Part shown: positions 33,603 through 44,329 of the stretch, piece by piece | Numbering within the stretch: the stretch's first letter is position 1 | Layout: each line of letters opens with the position of its first letter | NCBI RefSeq assembly: GCF_918797505.1 | Contig: NC_092797.1 | Span: forward strand, 25,743,372 to 25,807,371 | Reading direction: 5' to 3' | Source of the DNA: Bemisia tabaci | Lineage: Eukaryota; Arthropoda; Insecta; Hemiptera; Aleyrodidae | DNA length: 64,000 nt | The notes under the pieces: generated by a model | Database searches by the model: none | What the model was told of the DNA's origin: nothing | What the model saw: the letters and a program-made list of their open reading frames with translations, nothing else | Position numbers and translations under genes: made by a program

Positions 33603-34165
33603 GTTTTTGGCCTTGATTACCCGTTTTTCTCGTGTGCTTTAGTTAAAATATTTAGGTTATTTTCGTTAATTTTTGTTCTCTCCTGAAAATCGGTAGAATT
33701 CTATAAAAATCTGAGTTGTTTTTTCCCTGTCGAATTTGATCCCATCGAATTTGACACAAAACGGAACGCGAGTTGGATGGAGGGACCCAAAAACGCCACG
33801 TTCGATCATATCCTCAACGGACGGAAATTTCAACGAGCGTATGGAGACAACTTGCCTGGGGAAGTTAGAGAGAGGAAGGGTTAGAGGTTTTTGGCCTTGA
33901 TTACCCGTTTTTCTTGTGTGTTTTAGTTAGAATATTCGGGCCATTTTCCTTAATTTTTGTTCTCTTCTGAAAATTGGTAGAATTTTATGAAAATCTGAGT
34001 TGTTTTTTCTCTGTTGAATTTGATCCAATCGAATTTGACACAAAACAGAACGCGAGTTGGATAGAGGGACCCAAAAACGCCACGCTCGATCATATTCTCA
34101 ACGGACGGAAATTTCAACGAGCGTATGGAGACAACTTGTCTGGGGAAGTTAGCGAGAGGAAACAC
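33603..34165. repeat. Tandem duplication, two units of 284 bp
   Basis: GTTTTTGGCCTTGATTACCC starts at 33603 and 33887. In both units one plus frame stays open and conserved: VEFYKNLSCFFPVEFDPIEF in unit 1 and the near-identical VEFYENLSCFFSVEFDPIEF in unit 2, each continuing through GPKNAT and NGRKFQRAYGDNL. Unit 1 stops at 33885; unit 2 stays open to 34264. No protein family recognised. Confidence 0.8.
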
Positions 34166-34349
34166 CCCGCGCTTCTACCTCGTAAAGCATACGGTTTGCC
34201 AATTCACGTATCACTGTGTCTCAAAGGGAAAATTACGACCGACCAACTTACCCTCCAAGTTTGAAGAAGCGAAAAGTCAGAGCCGCGGACTTGGGAGCAA
34301 CCGCGCTGTCAAACCGACGGCGAATCCCGTCAAATCACCGGGACCATAC

Positions 34350-34597
34350 TGCCGTGCCAAGGAAAAACGCCTTATGAACATTCGAGAGTTGCCAAATTTC
34401 CTCCGATAAAATGTTCATTTAGGAGGAAAATTGTGAATATTTTTCTTTGAAATTTTCAGACACTTTAGATCAAATTACAAACAAAATTATCTGAGAAACT
34501 GGCAGAAAAATGTTCAAAAGTTTTCCTGAAAACTAGTGATTTGTCAGAGGAAATTTGGCAACGCCTGGAGATCTATGCGGCGTTTTTCCTTAGCACG
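34350..34597. mobile_element. C-family MITE, copy 3, with 9-bp duplication
   Basis: TGCCGTGCCAAGGAAAAACG ... GGCGTTTTTCCTTAGCACG. GGACCATAC flanks it at 34341-34349 and 34598-34606. Confidence 0.85.
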
Positions 34598-34609
34598 GGA
34601 CCATACGCG

Positions 34610-35523
34610 AGGGCGTGATATATTTTGAGCTAGCTGTGAAGCGTGACATTGCTGCGGAGAGCACGTCATGTAAACTCATGCACGTACTGGAGCGGATGTG
34701 GCAATTTTTCTCTCACCGAGGTTCCGCACCACGAGAATCGTGAAATATATAAAACGGTGCTAACCCACGAGTAGTTTCGGTCCCGGCTCTAACTTTTCAG
34801 ATCACCAATCTTCCCGCAGCAATTCTTGTCCTAACTCTTATCCCCACTGCCACTCATGATAATGAATGTTTACTGACGAGCGCTTGAACTAGGATTTGCT
34901 AAAAGGGAACATGATCGCCCTCCGATGGGCAGCGAAGTACATTTTACTATAAAATTAGAATAACTCAAATTGTCTATATGTATTGCACTTCAACAACAGG
35001 ATAGGTGAATTCATTTAATCGATATAGAATGATTACGTGAGAAAAATTACAGCTTCCTGATTACTTTTTTACTCCTCTTTAAGTCTAGGGCAATAATGTA
35101 TTAAACGCTTAAAATGGAGCATGACTCTAAAGTGGTCATCGTGTAATTTGACGAAAATCCCCTGATAAGTGGAGAAAAAGTGACGGAGGGTAAGCTGTAA
35201 TTTTTCTTAATATTGCACTTTATCCTGGCCTACCATCAGCGATAGGTTGATGATATGCGCATATGTGTTTTCATGGGCTGTACTACACATCTCTCGTCAT
35301 TATTTTATTTTATCATGTTTTGAAAACTTACTTTAAAAACCTCAAACTTACTTCTCATGAACTAATTTTCCGTAGATTCCTTTGTATGATGTCAGTTTCC
35401 AGGCGAAATTAAGAAACTCCACCGCATTTATGTGGGTTCTAGAGAATTCAGAGTGCGCTATTGAAATATCAACATATTGGACTTTTCTTTAAACCATGGC
35501 ATAGCTTAGAATGGATAAAAGCA
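34610..35523. other. Gene-free stretch
   Basis: AT-rich, no repeat partner and no credible ORF. Confidence 0.5.
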
Positions 35524-35531
35524 GCACAATC

Positions 35532-35841
35532 CAGTGCTGCCATTTCCCGGAATTAATTGCGAAATTTGGAACTTTCCAAATAATCGGAACTTTTCCCGGA
35601 ATCTTCTGAATCCCCGGAAATTTCAGCTAATTTCGGAATGACCTCGAAATTTGCAGTTTTTCGCCAGTTTGACCGTTTATTTGATCAAATTTAGGGACTT
35701 TTTGATCAAACGTGACGATTTTCACAATTAAATTCGGGCGTATTTCAGAATTTTTCCACGGAATTTTTTGAAAAATCAGAGCATGTGTCCGAAAATCGGA
35801 ATTATTTTGGAATGTTTTTATGAAATAAAATGGCAGCACTG
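35532..35841. mobile_element. W hAT-like MITE, 310 bp
   Basis: CAGTGCTGCCATTT ... AAATGGCAGCACTG with perfect 8-bp duplications GCACAATC (35524-35531 and 35842-35849). CAG ends plus 8-bp duplication indicate hAT. The interior has CGGAA-rich words; a minus ORF over it is not a transposase. Confidence 0.9.
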
Positions 35842-36061
35842 GCACAATCTTCGTTTCCTTAAATTTTCTCACAGGAACAAGGAATTGTGTTTTTCTCTTC
35901 TTCGAATGTAAAGCGCTTTCCGAGGGTTGGACCGTGAGATGGCCAGAGAAAGGACCCCTCAATAACATGCACGCGTACAGGAGCTCATCCGGAAATTGCC
36001 GTGTTCCTCCTTTACAAATATGGATTCATTAAATAACAAGTTTAGCACGGATGGAGTAAAT

Positions 36062-36208
36062 TGGACTACATTGTGCAATTAGGAACTTTAATTTGTGGCT
36101 GAGTTTAGAAACAACGTACGTACCATCAGTTTCCCTCTGCACATAAATGCAGAGAGAGCCACAGATGAGCCAGAATTTATAGTTCCGAATTGCAAAATGG
36201 AGTCAAAT
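36062..36208. repeat. U-family fold-back, copy 1
   Basis: TTGGACTACATTGTGCAATT ... GAATTGCAAAATGGAGTCAA, with GTGGCTGAGTTTAG pairing to GATGAGCCAGAATT. Copy 2 at 59428-59565; part at 42508-42573. Its ends resemble those of family T. Confidence 0.7.
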
Positions 36209-36209
36209 T

Positions 36210-36980
36210 GCTGTAAACATATAACAAGACGCGCTTTCGTATCATAGCGTTGCGTGACACTGTTACACTCATAAAAGCAAGCTTGCCTTGAGTCAGAACG
36301 AACCGGAACCCCATTCAAACAACGGTGACGATACAGGAAAATGCACTCGAGGTGTGAGAGTCACTCGTTGCAAGCAGGACCGGCTGAACGTGAAGCTTTT
36401 GGTTGTTAGCTACATTGTAGAAGGAACAATTGAACGCTCCACAAAATGACTTCAAACAATCTACATCTACAACCATAGAGCGGTTCCATGGGAAACAATG
36501 AAAACAATGGCATTACGGGCTTACGGAACAGTTTGAGCTCGGTTAAAACGATTCCATCGAAAGTTGGACCGAAGTTCGGCGGAATTTAGCCAGCGCGCGA
36601 GAAATGCATGATGCGCTAAAGCTCCGAGTCATTCCCCGATCGGTGCGATGTGTGATGCTTTGATTTCGCCGAAGGGGCAGCCATCAAACGGGACTGCAGG
36701 CTTCGACGTAGCGTCGCGATGAAATATCGGAAACACTCGGGGTGACACGATGCTTAGCGGAGGGTACAAAGGACGAGAGACAAGGGACAAGTGCACCTGT
36801 TGCGCGGTTGGGTCGAGGAGGTTAGGGTCGCAGCGTCGTCGCTCCTTTCAAATTATTCTGTACCCCCCCCCCCCTCCACTACTTCCCTGTTTTAAGTCCC
36901 TGAGTCGTACATGCATTGACCAAAAAATGTAAAGAATGACGCGCCTGAGTTCTGAGAAGGAATTCATAGGATTGGTATTT
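36210..36980. other. Gene-free stretch
   Basis: GC-richer at 36560-36850 with a C run near 36866-36876. No repeat partner or gene. Confidence 0.45.
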
Positions 36981-37244
36981 TGTCGTGCTATACGAAAGCA
37001 CGCCGTATGAGACCTGAGACGTTGCCATATCTCCACTAACATAGAACGACTTTCCTGGGAAAATTATGTATTTTTTTAAAAAAAAATTCGAAACATTTTC
37101 TTCGCAATGTTTTCTGAAATATCCGAAAATCCGAGAAAATATATGCAAACTTTCCTCAAAAGTACAGTTTTCATCAGAGACAAGTTTTTATTCTGAGAAA
37201 TTTGACAACTCTCGAATGTTTTTACGGTGTTCTTCCTCAGCACA
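36981..37244. mobile_element. C-family MITE, copy 4 (diverged)
   Basis: TGTCGTGCTATACGAAAGCA then CGCCGTATGAG on the left; ACGGTGTTCTTCCTCAGCAC on the right. Confidence 0.7.
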
Positions 37245-37249
37245 GTATT

Positions 37250-39005
37250 CGGTGGGGTCTTAGTTGGAAACGGTATCCTCATAGTGAGCTTTTCAATTTG
37301 CTGCTTTTGTGTTGCAGTCACGGGTCAGCCGAGATGAACGTTGCTTTGAGCTTGTACCGGAATAAAAGAAGCCGTTTTTCACGATGAGAGTTCATTTATC
37401 CTAGTTTCGCTTGTATTGCAAAAACATTCAGAAATATTCACGATTTTAAAAATACCTACGGAGATAAATGTATTAACAAAGATTATTTTGCGCTATTATT
37501 CGTCTTTGATCCAAAGGGAGCTTTTTTTCCCCACCGGGTGGATTGTGCATAACAATTAAAAGGTGTGGGCCAATTAGTCATTCGTGAATGAAAGGAATGG
37601 ATAATAAATGCAACTGGCACGAGGTAACCAAAAGTTTACCTTCAGTCGCGGCTGATGATGGGAGCTAAGGTCCCGAAACGCGTCCCGTTATTTTAAAAAC
37701 AATTTTTTACGCAAGTGAGTGTGGTTTTACCAAAAATTGTCTTTGTGTTTTTAAGGAACTTTAACTTGTGTAGGCCCCTAACGGTATTCAAAGTGAAAAG
37801 TTTACAGTCAGCTCACACAGCACACAAGCTTGCAAACGAGCTTAAAATAATCGAAACGATGAAAAATCTTCTTTCGGGTTCCTTGCTACCTTTACAAACT
37901 GAGGTAACACGTTTCACCGATTCTAATCTAACCCACCACAAATGTAATATCAAAACAGCTCATTTTCTTGGGAAGACATTGTGATTGAGCGAAAGTTAAA
38001 GAAGCTTTGAACATACTTAGCGTCCTAGAATGGTAGATAGCGTGATTACCGTGAGTATAAAGAAAGCCTTATGCAACAAGCACATCTATTGGACACGAAT
38101 AGTTGCATCCGAACACTGCCATCAATACTCCATCTTCCTGCGTCGAATTTTTTATAGTGTTTTTCCACATTATCTGTGGAACGGTATTTTTCTCATTTAA
38201 TTATTTTCCCCAAACGCTCATTCATTATTATTTCATTTTTTCTTTTTTTTTTGGGGGGGGGGGGAGGGGCATGTGTAAACTTTTTTAGAGTCTGTTTTGC
38301 TCAGCATAGGTACAGTTACGACTTCTTTCAGCTAGTAATCTCGAGCCTTAAACAATTCCCAACACTTGTCTTGTCTACATGTTTCCGCTGCTTAAGCTTA
38401 GTCAAATACATCGTTATTTCAACTGTTGAGCTGGAAACTTGTCCTTGTCAAATAAATAATGCGCAACTACAAACCTACCACGTTATCCAAGTCGACGCCC
38501 TTTCCTTATCCGGCAACAAAAAATCATTTCATCCCAAAAACCATTCGGAGGTGCGGTATTATCGTTGGAGGGAATCAATAAACAATAGGTTTTCCGGAAA
38601 TAGAGTCTATAAATCCAACTGCCCCCGCGGCCACCTGTCACTTTCGAAACTCAACGCCACGTGAGTTTGCTCACCGTTATATCGTCTTTCCGCACGAAGG
38701 AACGTATCTCCATCTCAGGATTGCAAAAATGCCTAGAAATATTAATTGTCTAGATCAGAAACTGACAGTGCAATATTCGTATAGAATTGTGCTGATTTTT
38801 GTCCATGACTTAAGGCAAAATCAGTGAAATTTCCATTAAAAAATTTCAAACGGTTTCATAATAAAATAAAAAACCAAAAGTGGACATTTTGCAATGTTGA
38901 ATTACAGTTCCGTTCTTACGTTTAGAAAACGGCGGTATAGGCAGTGTTCAAGACATTCAGTCCTCGGGCATTTTCGCTTGAGTCATGATAACTGGGCAGT
39001 TCTGT
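37250..39005. other. 1.75-kb gene-free stretch
   Basis: AT-rich with a G run near 38255-38270. The 162-codon plus ORF at 38176-38664 crosses this run and is not credible. A Y-like start (GAAGGAACGTATCTCCATCT) appears near 38697. Confidence 0.5.
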
Positions 39006-39007
39006 AC

Positions 39008-39257
39008 TGCCGTGCTGAGGGAGAGCACCGTATGAGCTTTTAGGCGTTGTCATATCTCCTTCAATTATTAAAGAATTTGTCGGGAAATTTTTAACATCTT
39101 TCTTCAAAATTTTCGGACCATTTTGCCCGCAATTTAATCTAAACTATCTGGAAATTTCAAGGGAAAATAAGCATAATTTTCCTAAAAAATACACGTTTTA
39201 TTCGGAGAAATTTGGCAACCCTTGAAAGTTCATGCGGTGTTTTTCCTTAGCACGGTA
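39008..39257. mobile_element. C-family MITE, copy 5
   Basis: TGCCGTGCTGAGGGAGAGCA ... CATGCGGTGTTTTTCCTTAG then CACGGTA. Confidence 0.75.
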
Positions 39258-39299
39258 GTATACACTTCACGACCCATACCAAAATCTAGAACTTTTTTC

Positions 39300-40200
39300 G
39301 CTTAGCGTTGTTCGATACTCGTATATCATCGCAAGTCGGAGGGAGAGATACGACGGCCAATAGTGAGTTTATACGGCACGGAGCGCTGTCGGAAAGTTTA
39401 TGGGAGAGAGAGGCTGAAGGCAAAAGGCCAAAGGCCGTGACCGGGCCTCGAAGGGTTGGACGGAAAGAAATTGCAGCTGCGAGGGATAAGTTGAAGTTCG
39501 CCATCCCAACGACGTGGTGGTTCAAGTTGCATGGACCGGGACTGTGCCCCTCTTAGAGCGCGACGTAATATCGACTTTCAACTTCTAAATTTGGAGAGTG
39601 CCGTCGAATCACCTGTATTTTATTCTGATGAACGTAGAGACTTACTATGGTATCGGATGAACCGAGCTTTGAATGAAGTCGTATAGACAAACTGTCTATC
39701 GATGATTAAAGTCGAAAAATGCGTAAAAAAAAAAAAAAAATGCTGCGAAAGCAGCGTTTAAATATTTCCGATTAATATTTTATTTTATGATGAAAAAAAG
39801 AATTGTCTTAACCCTTATTTGTCCGAGATTTTTTTATACGCGAAGTCCAAGGTCCGTTCAAAACCCACATACTGTTTTTGAAATTTTCACCTTTTTGATA
39901 ACATGCTGACGCTTTCTCATTCCCCCTCATCTGCCACACGTAACTCCCGCATAAGAGATAACGGGTCAATTTGACGAGGCTTGGGATTTCTAAATGTAGT
40001 CGTAAAAAAAATCCTTGACACTACACAACTCTCGCCAAAATACCAATTTGTGGACATGCGCCCTTTAGAACGCTCGAGAGACATCCAAACAAGTGTTTAT
40101 TCATTTTTGTTTTCAAAATGATTACATGTAGATTTGGACGCATGCATTATAGTACATTTTGAGCAGACTTAACCTTGACTTTTCTCACCCAAATAAGAGA
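39300..40200. other. Gene-free stretch
   Basis: Opposed ORFs at 39286-39556 mirror each other and have no domain. Contains an A run followed by the hairpin GCTGCGAAAGCAGC (about 39743-39756). Confidence 0.45.
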
Positions 40201-40206
40201 AACTTC

Positions 40207-40440
40207 AACGCGAGCTAATGACGCCACAGCGCGACCTACAACTATTCGTGCTTGGTAGGTGTCCGTGTTGCGTCTACGAAATTGAAGGTGCGATGGCGAG
40301 AGGCGTGAACTTGCGCTCTTTGCTGTCACCGAGCGGTCGCTCGGATTCGGGAGGAAAGTTAAAAAACGATGCCCAATTACGTCTTATCATCAGCTGTGTT
40401 GCTCGCGTAGTCCTTGAAGTACCACTACAAATAAGATAAA
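40207..40440. repeat. S-family interspersed repeat, copy 1
   Basis: Core TACAACTATTCGTGCTTGGT then GTCCGTGTTGCGTCTACGAA and GAAGGTGCGATGG. Copies at 40499-40710 and 54476-54700, and shorter cores at 29993, 31093 and 49784. No pol III box or tail seen, so SINE status is unproven. Confidence 0.65.
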
Positions 40441-40498
40441 CGGACACACAACACAACAACGGCAACACAACGTGGAAATGGAGCAAAAGAAGGGATGC

Positions 40499-40710
40499 GC
40501 GTTAATGACGGCGCAGAGATACAACTATTCGTACTTGATGGATGTCCGAATTGCATCTGCAAAATTGAAGGCGCGATGACGCGAGGTCCACTATGCTCCG
40601 CTCTGTGTTACCAATTAGGTGTAGCTCAGATGTGGCGAAAAATTTAAAAAACGAGACCCAAATTCGTCTCTTCTTTCGTTGGCTGTGTTAATATTCGATT
40701 TTTTTTCTCT
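40499..40710. repeat. S-family interspersed repeat, copy 2
   Basis: TGACGGCGCAGAGATACAAC then ATTCGTACTTGATGG and AAAATTGAAGGCGCGATG; tail TTTAAAAAACGAGACCC resembles copy 3. Confidence 0.65.
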
Positions 40711-40894
40711 TTTATTATCTTTTTCAATATGATGTATGATTTATTTTACAGGATGTAAGTGCAGATCCATATCTAAAGCTCGTAAGTACTATGCACCAGA
40801 GCTCTTGTTGAACTCCAACTTGTGTCTAATTTGGAGACTGCAGTCTCAGCTTCGGGGTTGTACATGCGGAAAACTGAGCATTATTTGGATCGCG

Positions 40895-41130
40895 TTTAGC
40901 AGAAAGTTATCAAAGCCTCATCAGCTTTTGCCAAATTTAATCGGGCAATTTAATTTTTTACCAAAGACATTTTTGCGGATTCCCTTAAAACTTTTAAAGA
41001 ATTTGCTTCGTACTATGCAGAAAATTCACTGAAATATGCACGAAATCCGTACAACCGTTCTCAGGCAGAAAATTAAATTGTCCCATTAAATTTGGCAATA
41101 GCGGATTCTGCTTGACGCGATCCATTTTGA
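40895..41130. mobile_element. V-family MITE, copy 2
   Basis: GCGTTTAGCAGAAAGTTATC ... TTTGGCAATAGCGGATTCTG then CTTGACGCGATCCATTTT. Arms pair as in 19543-19790. Confidence 0.7.
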
Positions 41131-41134
41131 ATAC

Positions 41135-42300
41135 GAAGAAAACAATGTTTCAAAAGTAAATCGAGTAATGTTTGAAACCCACAAAACTCATTTTTTTATA
41201 GTCTAAGTTGGTTCTTTCGTGAGCGTGAATTGGTTTCCATAATAAGCCTCCCAACAGACTGCAATCGAAATGGCTAGACGATGAATTTTATCAAGGAAGC
41301 AAATATGATGCGTGCCGTGAAAGGAAGCCAGAGCGAGACTCGGAAAGATTTGAATGCGGAATGGAAATCTCTGACCGGGATTCCGAGTTGTTCATCTTTT
41401 CTGACATCTTCTCTTTGATCTGCTCGAGGGAAAAGTCACGGCGAGATTTTATATTCAACACCTGTATTCTGGTTTTCAAGGATAATTAAGAAACTTGTTA
41501 CTAGTGAGATAAGGATCGGGACTCCGCGATGTTGTTCCCTAGAAGAAAAGGATGGAATGTGAGCTGGGGTAGAGAGAGGGAAAGACGGGGGGGGGGGGGG
41601 GGGAGGATACGAGAGGGGAGTAGCCGGTAGCGACCGCACCGAAGACGGAGGTTAGCTAGTCGAGGGCTCCAAGGAGGGTGAATAAGTAATCTCCAACATC
41701 TGTTCTCAGGTTCAAAAAGCTCGTGAGCGAAATTTAAATTATGCTCAATTTGAAACAAAAATCTTATCGAGGGCCGCCGACGCCTTTTCATCACGCGCCG
41801 CAGTCATTTCAACGCCGGATGGGAAACGGAAAAGTAAATGGAAGTTGGAAGTTTACGCGGAAGAAAATACAAAAGGATAGAAAGAGGACCTCCCTACGGT
41901 CTCTGCATTGAGATTTGTCGTGGCTTCAGTAAGTCATCTTTGATCTGCTCGAGTAACTTTTCCCGGATCGGTGACTTTATTGGGTAACGGAGAGTCTTTA
42001 AAGGTAAATTGAGAGGCTTGGAAGACGAGGCGCACAAGTGCAATTTTTGCTATTTCGAGAAATACGCGTTTGAAGTTTTAAAATTACGCGGTTCCTCACA
42101 CCGGAAAGAAAGTTCAAAGTGACTTTTTGATGCTTAAAAATTGAAATTTGGGAGCGAATCTTTCACAGAATGTGCATTAAGACTAGTTTTAATTGAAATC
42201 ATTAATATGTCTCTTTGTCCAAAAACTGCGCTTATACACCTTGTCTTCCAAGCCCCTCAATCGAACTTCATTTTGGGATTAGGAACTGAACATTCCGACT
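41135..42300. other. Gene-free stretch
   Basis: GC-richer around 41560-41800 with a G tract at about 41587-41602. GACGAGGCGCACAAGTGCA at 42022 resembles GACGAGGCGCATAAGTGCA at 12281, a short shared word of unknown meaning. No gene. Confidence 0.45.
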
Positions 42301-42308
42301 CATCCGTA

Positions 42309-42472
42309 CAGGGGCGTGGCGTGAATGATCAATTATCGATATTTCGCCATTTGAAGCTATGGTAAAAAATCGATTACTAAGGTGTTCGCTGCAAACACCC
42401 TGATAATTGATCTTTTTTCATAGGTTTGAGTGGCGTATCAATCGATATATCGCAAAGAAAGCCACGCCACTG
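42309..42472. mobile_element. D-family hAT-like MITE, copy 4
   Basis: CAGGGGCGTGGCGTGAATGA ... GCCACGCCACTG with perfect 8-bp duplications CATCCGTA (42301-42308 and 42473-42480). Confidence 0.92.
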
Positions 42473-42507
42473 CATCCGTAAAAACACTTCTGTTCATAGG
42501 GGAAACT

Positions 42508-42573
42508 AATGGTTCCTTCGTTGTTAATAAAGTGAGCCAGAGATTGTAATTCCTAATTGCAAAATGTAATCCA
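42508..42573. repeat. U-family end fragment
   Basis: TGGTTCCTTCG ... GAGCCAGAGATTGTAATTCC then TTGCAAAATGTAATCCAA, matching one U arm. Confidence 0.55.
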
Positions 42574-42863
42574 ATTGATCCATCGCAACGTCATATTAGC
42601 ATCTTTTCTTGGAGCAAGCAATGCAAGAATGTCTTCGTTTCACTGTAGTTACAACAGAGACATTCTTTTGTGTCGGAATAGTTGCATTCGGGCTCTCGAA
42701 GACTCGTCGCATCCGCTAGTGGAATTGCTTCGAGACGCTCCTCTTTAAACTCCTCGGTTCAGTGGAAAATAAAAACGGTTACTCTCTTGTACGTCAATTT
42801 GATTAAATACCGTGATCGTGCTTCAAGCATTGGCCAATCTTCAGTGTGACGTACGTATTAGTT

Positions 42864-43116
42864 TGATTGTATTTTGCATAAAGGAACCAATAGCATTAAC
42901 ATGTTGCTAGGACTAAGCAACTTACAATAAAAGTACTGAAATCATGAAAAAAAAAATAAATTTACGAGGGTAACTTCCGTCTTGAATTTAAAGTTTATTC
43001 AGAGAAAAGATAAAACTTGTTTAGATGATCAGTTTATATTTGCAAAGTGATAGAAGTTGCACAATCTCATCGACATTGGAATGTTCTGGATTTGTATTTG
43101 CAAAATACAATCCAGT
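42864..43116. repeat. T-family fold-back, copy 3
   Basis: TTGATTGTATTTTGCATAAA ... TATTTGCAAAATACAATCCA; interior shared with copy 2. Confidence 0.8.
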
Positions 43117-43431
43117 TTATCCTCCTGTCTAGAAGGTGAGCTTCTAGGCTTTCCTTCTAATTGACCCCCAAGAGTTCAAATCAATCTACCTAACGTCCAA
43201 AAGTAATTCTCTAAAGAGGGGGACGGTGTCCCCTCTACTTGCTCTTTGGTCGCAAAATTGACGTGAATTCTCCGAAAAAAAGTGGCGGCCTGGGTAACTG
43301 ATACCAAAGGATCCGAGTATTACAGTCTCAGAGGTTCCCCGACCATCCTCACCGCAGTATGCGCTATGTCTTTTTTTCAAAAGCCCGCGCCGCACCCACT
43401 GTGCATCGTGCTACCAGCGCGACATGCGCAC

Positions 43432-43570
43432 TGGCGCCTTCAAACCTAACGGAGATACTCCACGCATTGCGCAATGCGTGAAGTATCCCAGTTAGGTTTG
43501 TAGGCGCCAATGCGCGTGATTCGCAATGCGAGAAGTATCCTGTTAGGTTTGTAGGCGCCAATGCGCGTGA
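43432..43570. repeat. G palindrome (78 bp, 43432-43509) plus one extra unit
   Basis: TGGCGCCTTCAAACCTAACG ... GTTAGGTTTGTAGGCGCCA with centre GCATTGCGCAATGC, followed by a direct partial repeat TGCGCGTGAT..GTAGGCGCCAATGCGCG. Same core as in the two F elements. Confidence 0.8.
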
Positions 43571-43574
43571 TGTG

Positions 43575-44140
43575 TTGGTCGCGTCTATATGCTCCGCTCT
43601 TTTCGTTTCCTTTCGTCTAAATAGAGAAACTAACTGTACCTATTGCCATTTTCGGTTTTCCCAAAACTGAAACTTGCACAGGATCAATGTCCTGATATTC
43701 CCAACCACAAATACTTCTGAATATTCCCCGAATCGAGCAACTCATTTTTCAAGCATACCCGAAACTGGTAACGAGAGCCGATAATTAATTTCCGGCGAAA
43801 CCGAGGGCGGCGCGACGGGTTGGCGGTACACGGCGGGGGTGTCGGCGGGAAAGGAGGATCTGCTTTCATATTTCACCGGTCTCCAAAATCACTGCCACTG
43901 ACATCGGTGATTATTGTTTTATCGTTCGAATTTATTCAGTTTTTGTGCCGGAAGTCCGTGTGGCTCCCGAGCCTGCTTTTGTGCACACACCGTGACAGCC
44001 CCCCTCCCCCCTTCACTCCCTCTTTGTCTTCGGCTGTGGAGGATTTATGTCCCACGCATCCTTCTTTCATGTGCATTTATCGGGATGCGGTGTTTCTAGT
44101 GTTCTAGAATTGTATTTTGATAATTCTAATTTTTATCAGG
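43575..44140. other. Gene-free stretch
   Basis: GC-richer at 43795-44050; plus ORFs at 43820-44107 have no recognised domain. Confidence 0.45.
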
Positions 44141-44148
44141 CTAGGCAC

Positions 44149-44320
44149 TAGTGGCGTGGCGTGAATTGCGATACAATGTCATCGATTGTTATGCCATTTA
44201 AAACTATGGATAAGCATCGATGAACAGAGTGTTTGCTGCGAACACCTTAATAATCGATTCTTTACCATAGGTTTAAATGGCATATTGGATTTTATCGCAA
44301 TTATTCACGCCACGCCACTG
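44149..44320. mobile_element. D-family hAT-like MITE, copy 5
   Basis: TAGTGGCGTGGCGTGAATTG ... CACGCCACGCCACTG with perfect 8-bp duplications CTAGGCAC (44141-44148 and 44321-44328). Confidence 0.93.
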
Positions 44321-44329
44321 CTAGGCACT

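Noticed and set aside
35627..35968. 113-codon minus ORF
   Set aside because: Most of it is the interior of the W MITE and it runs out through the element's right end; not a transposase.
38176..38664. 162-codon plus ORF, the longest outside the receptor
   Set aside because: Crosses a G homopolymer, has low-complexity hydrophobic N-terminus, no domain, no coding-like bias.
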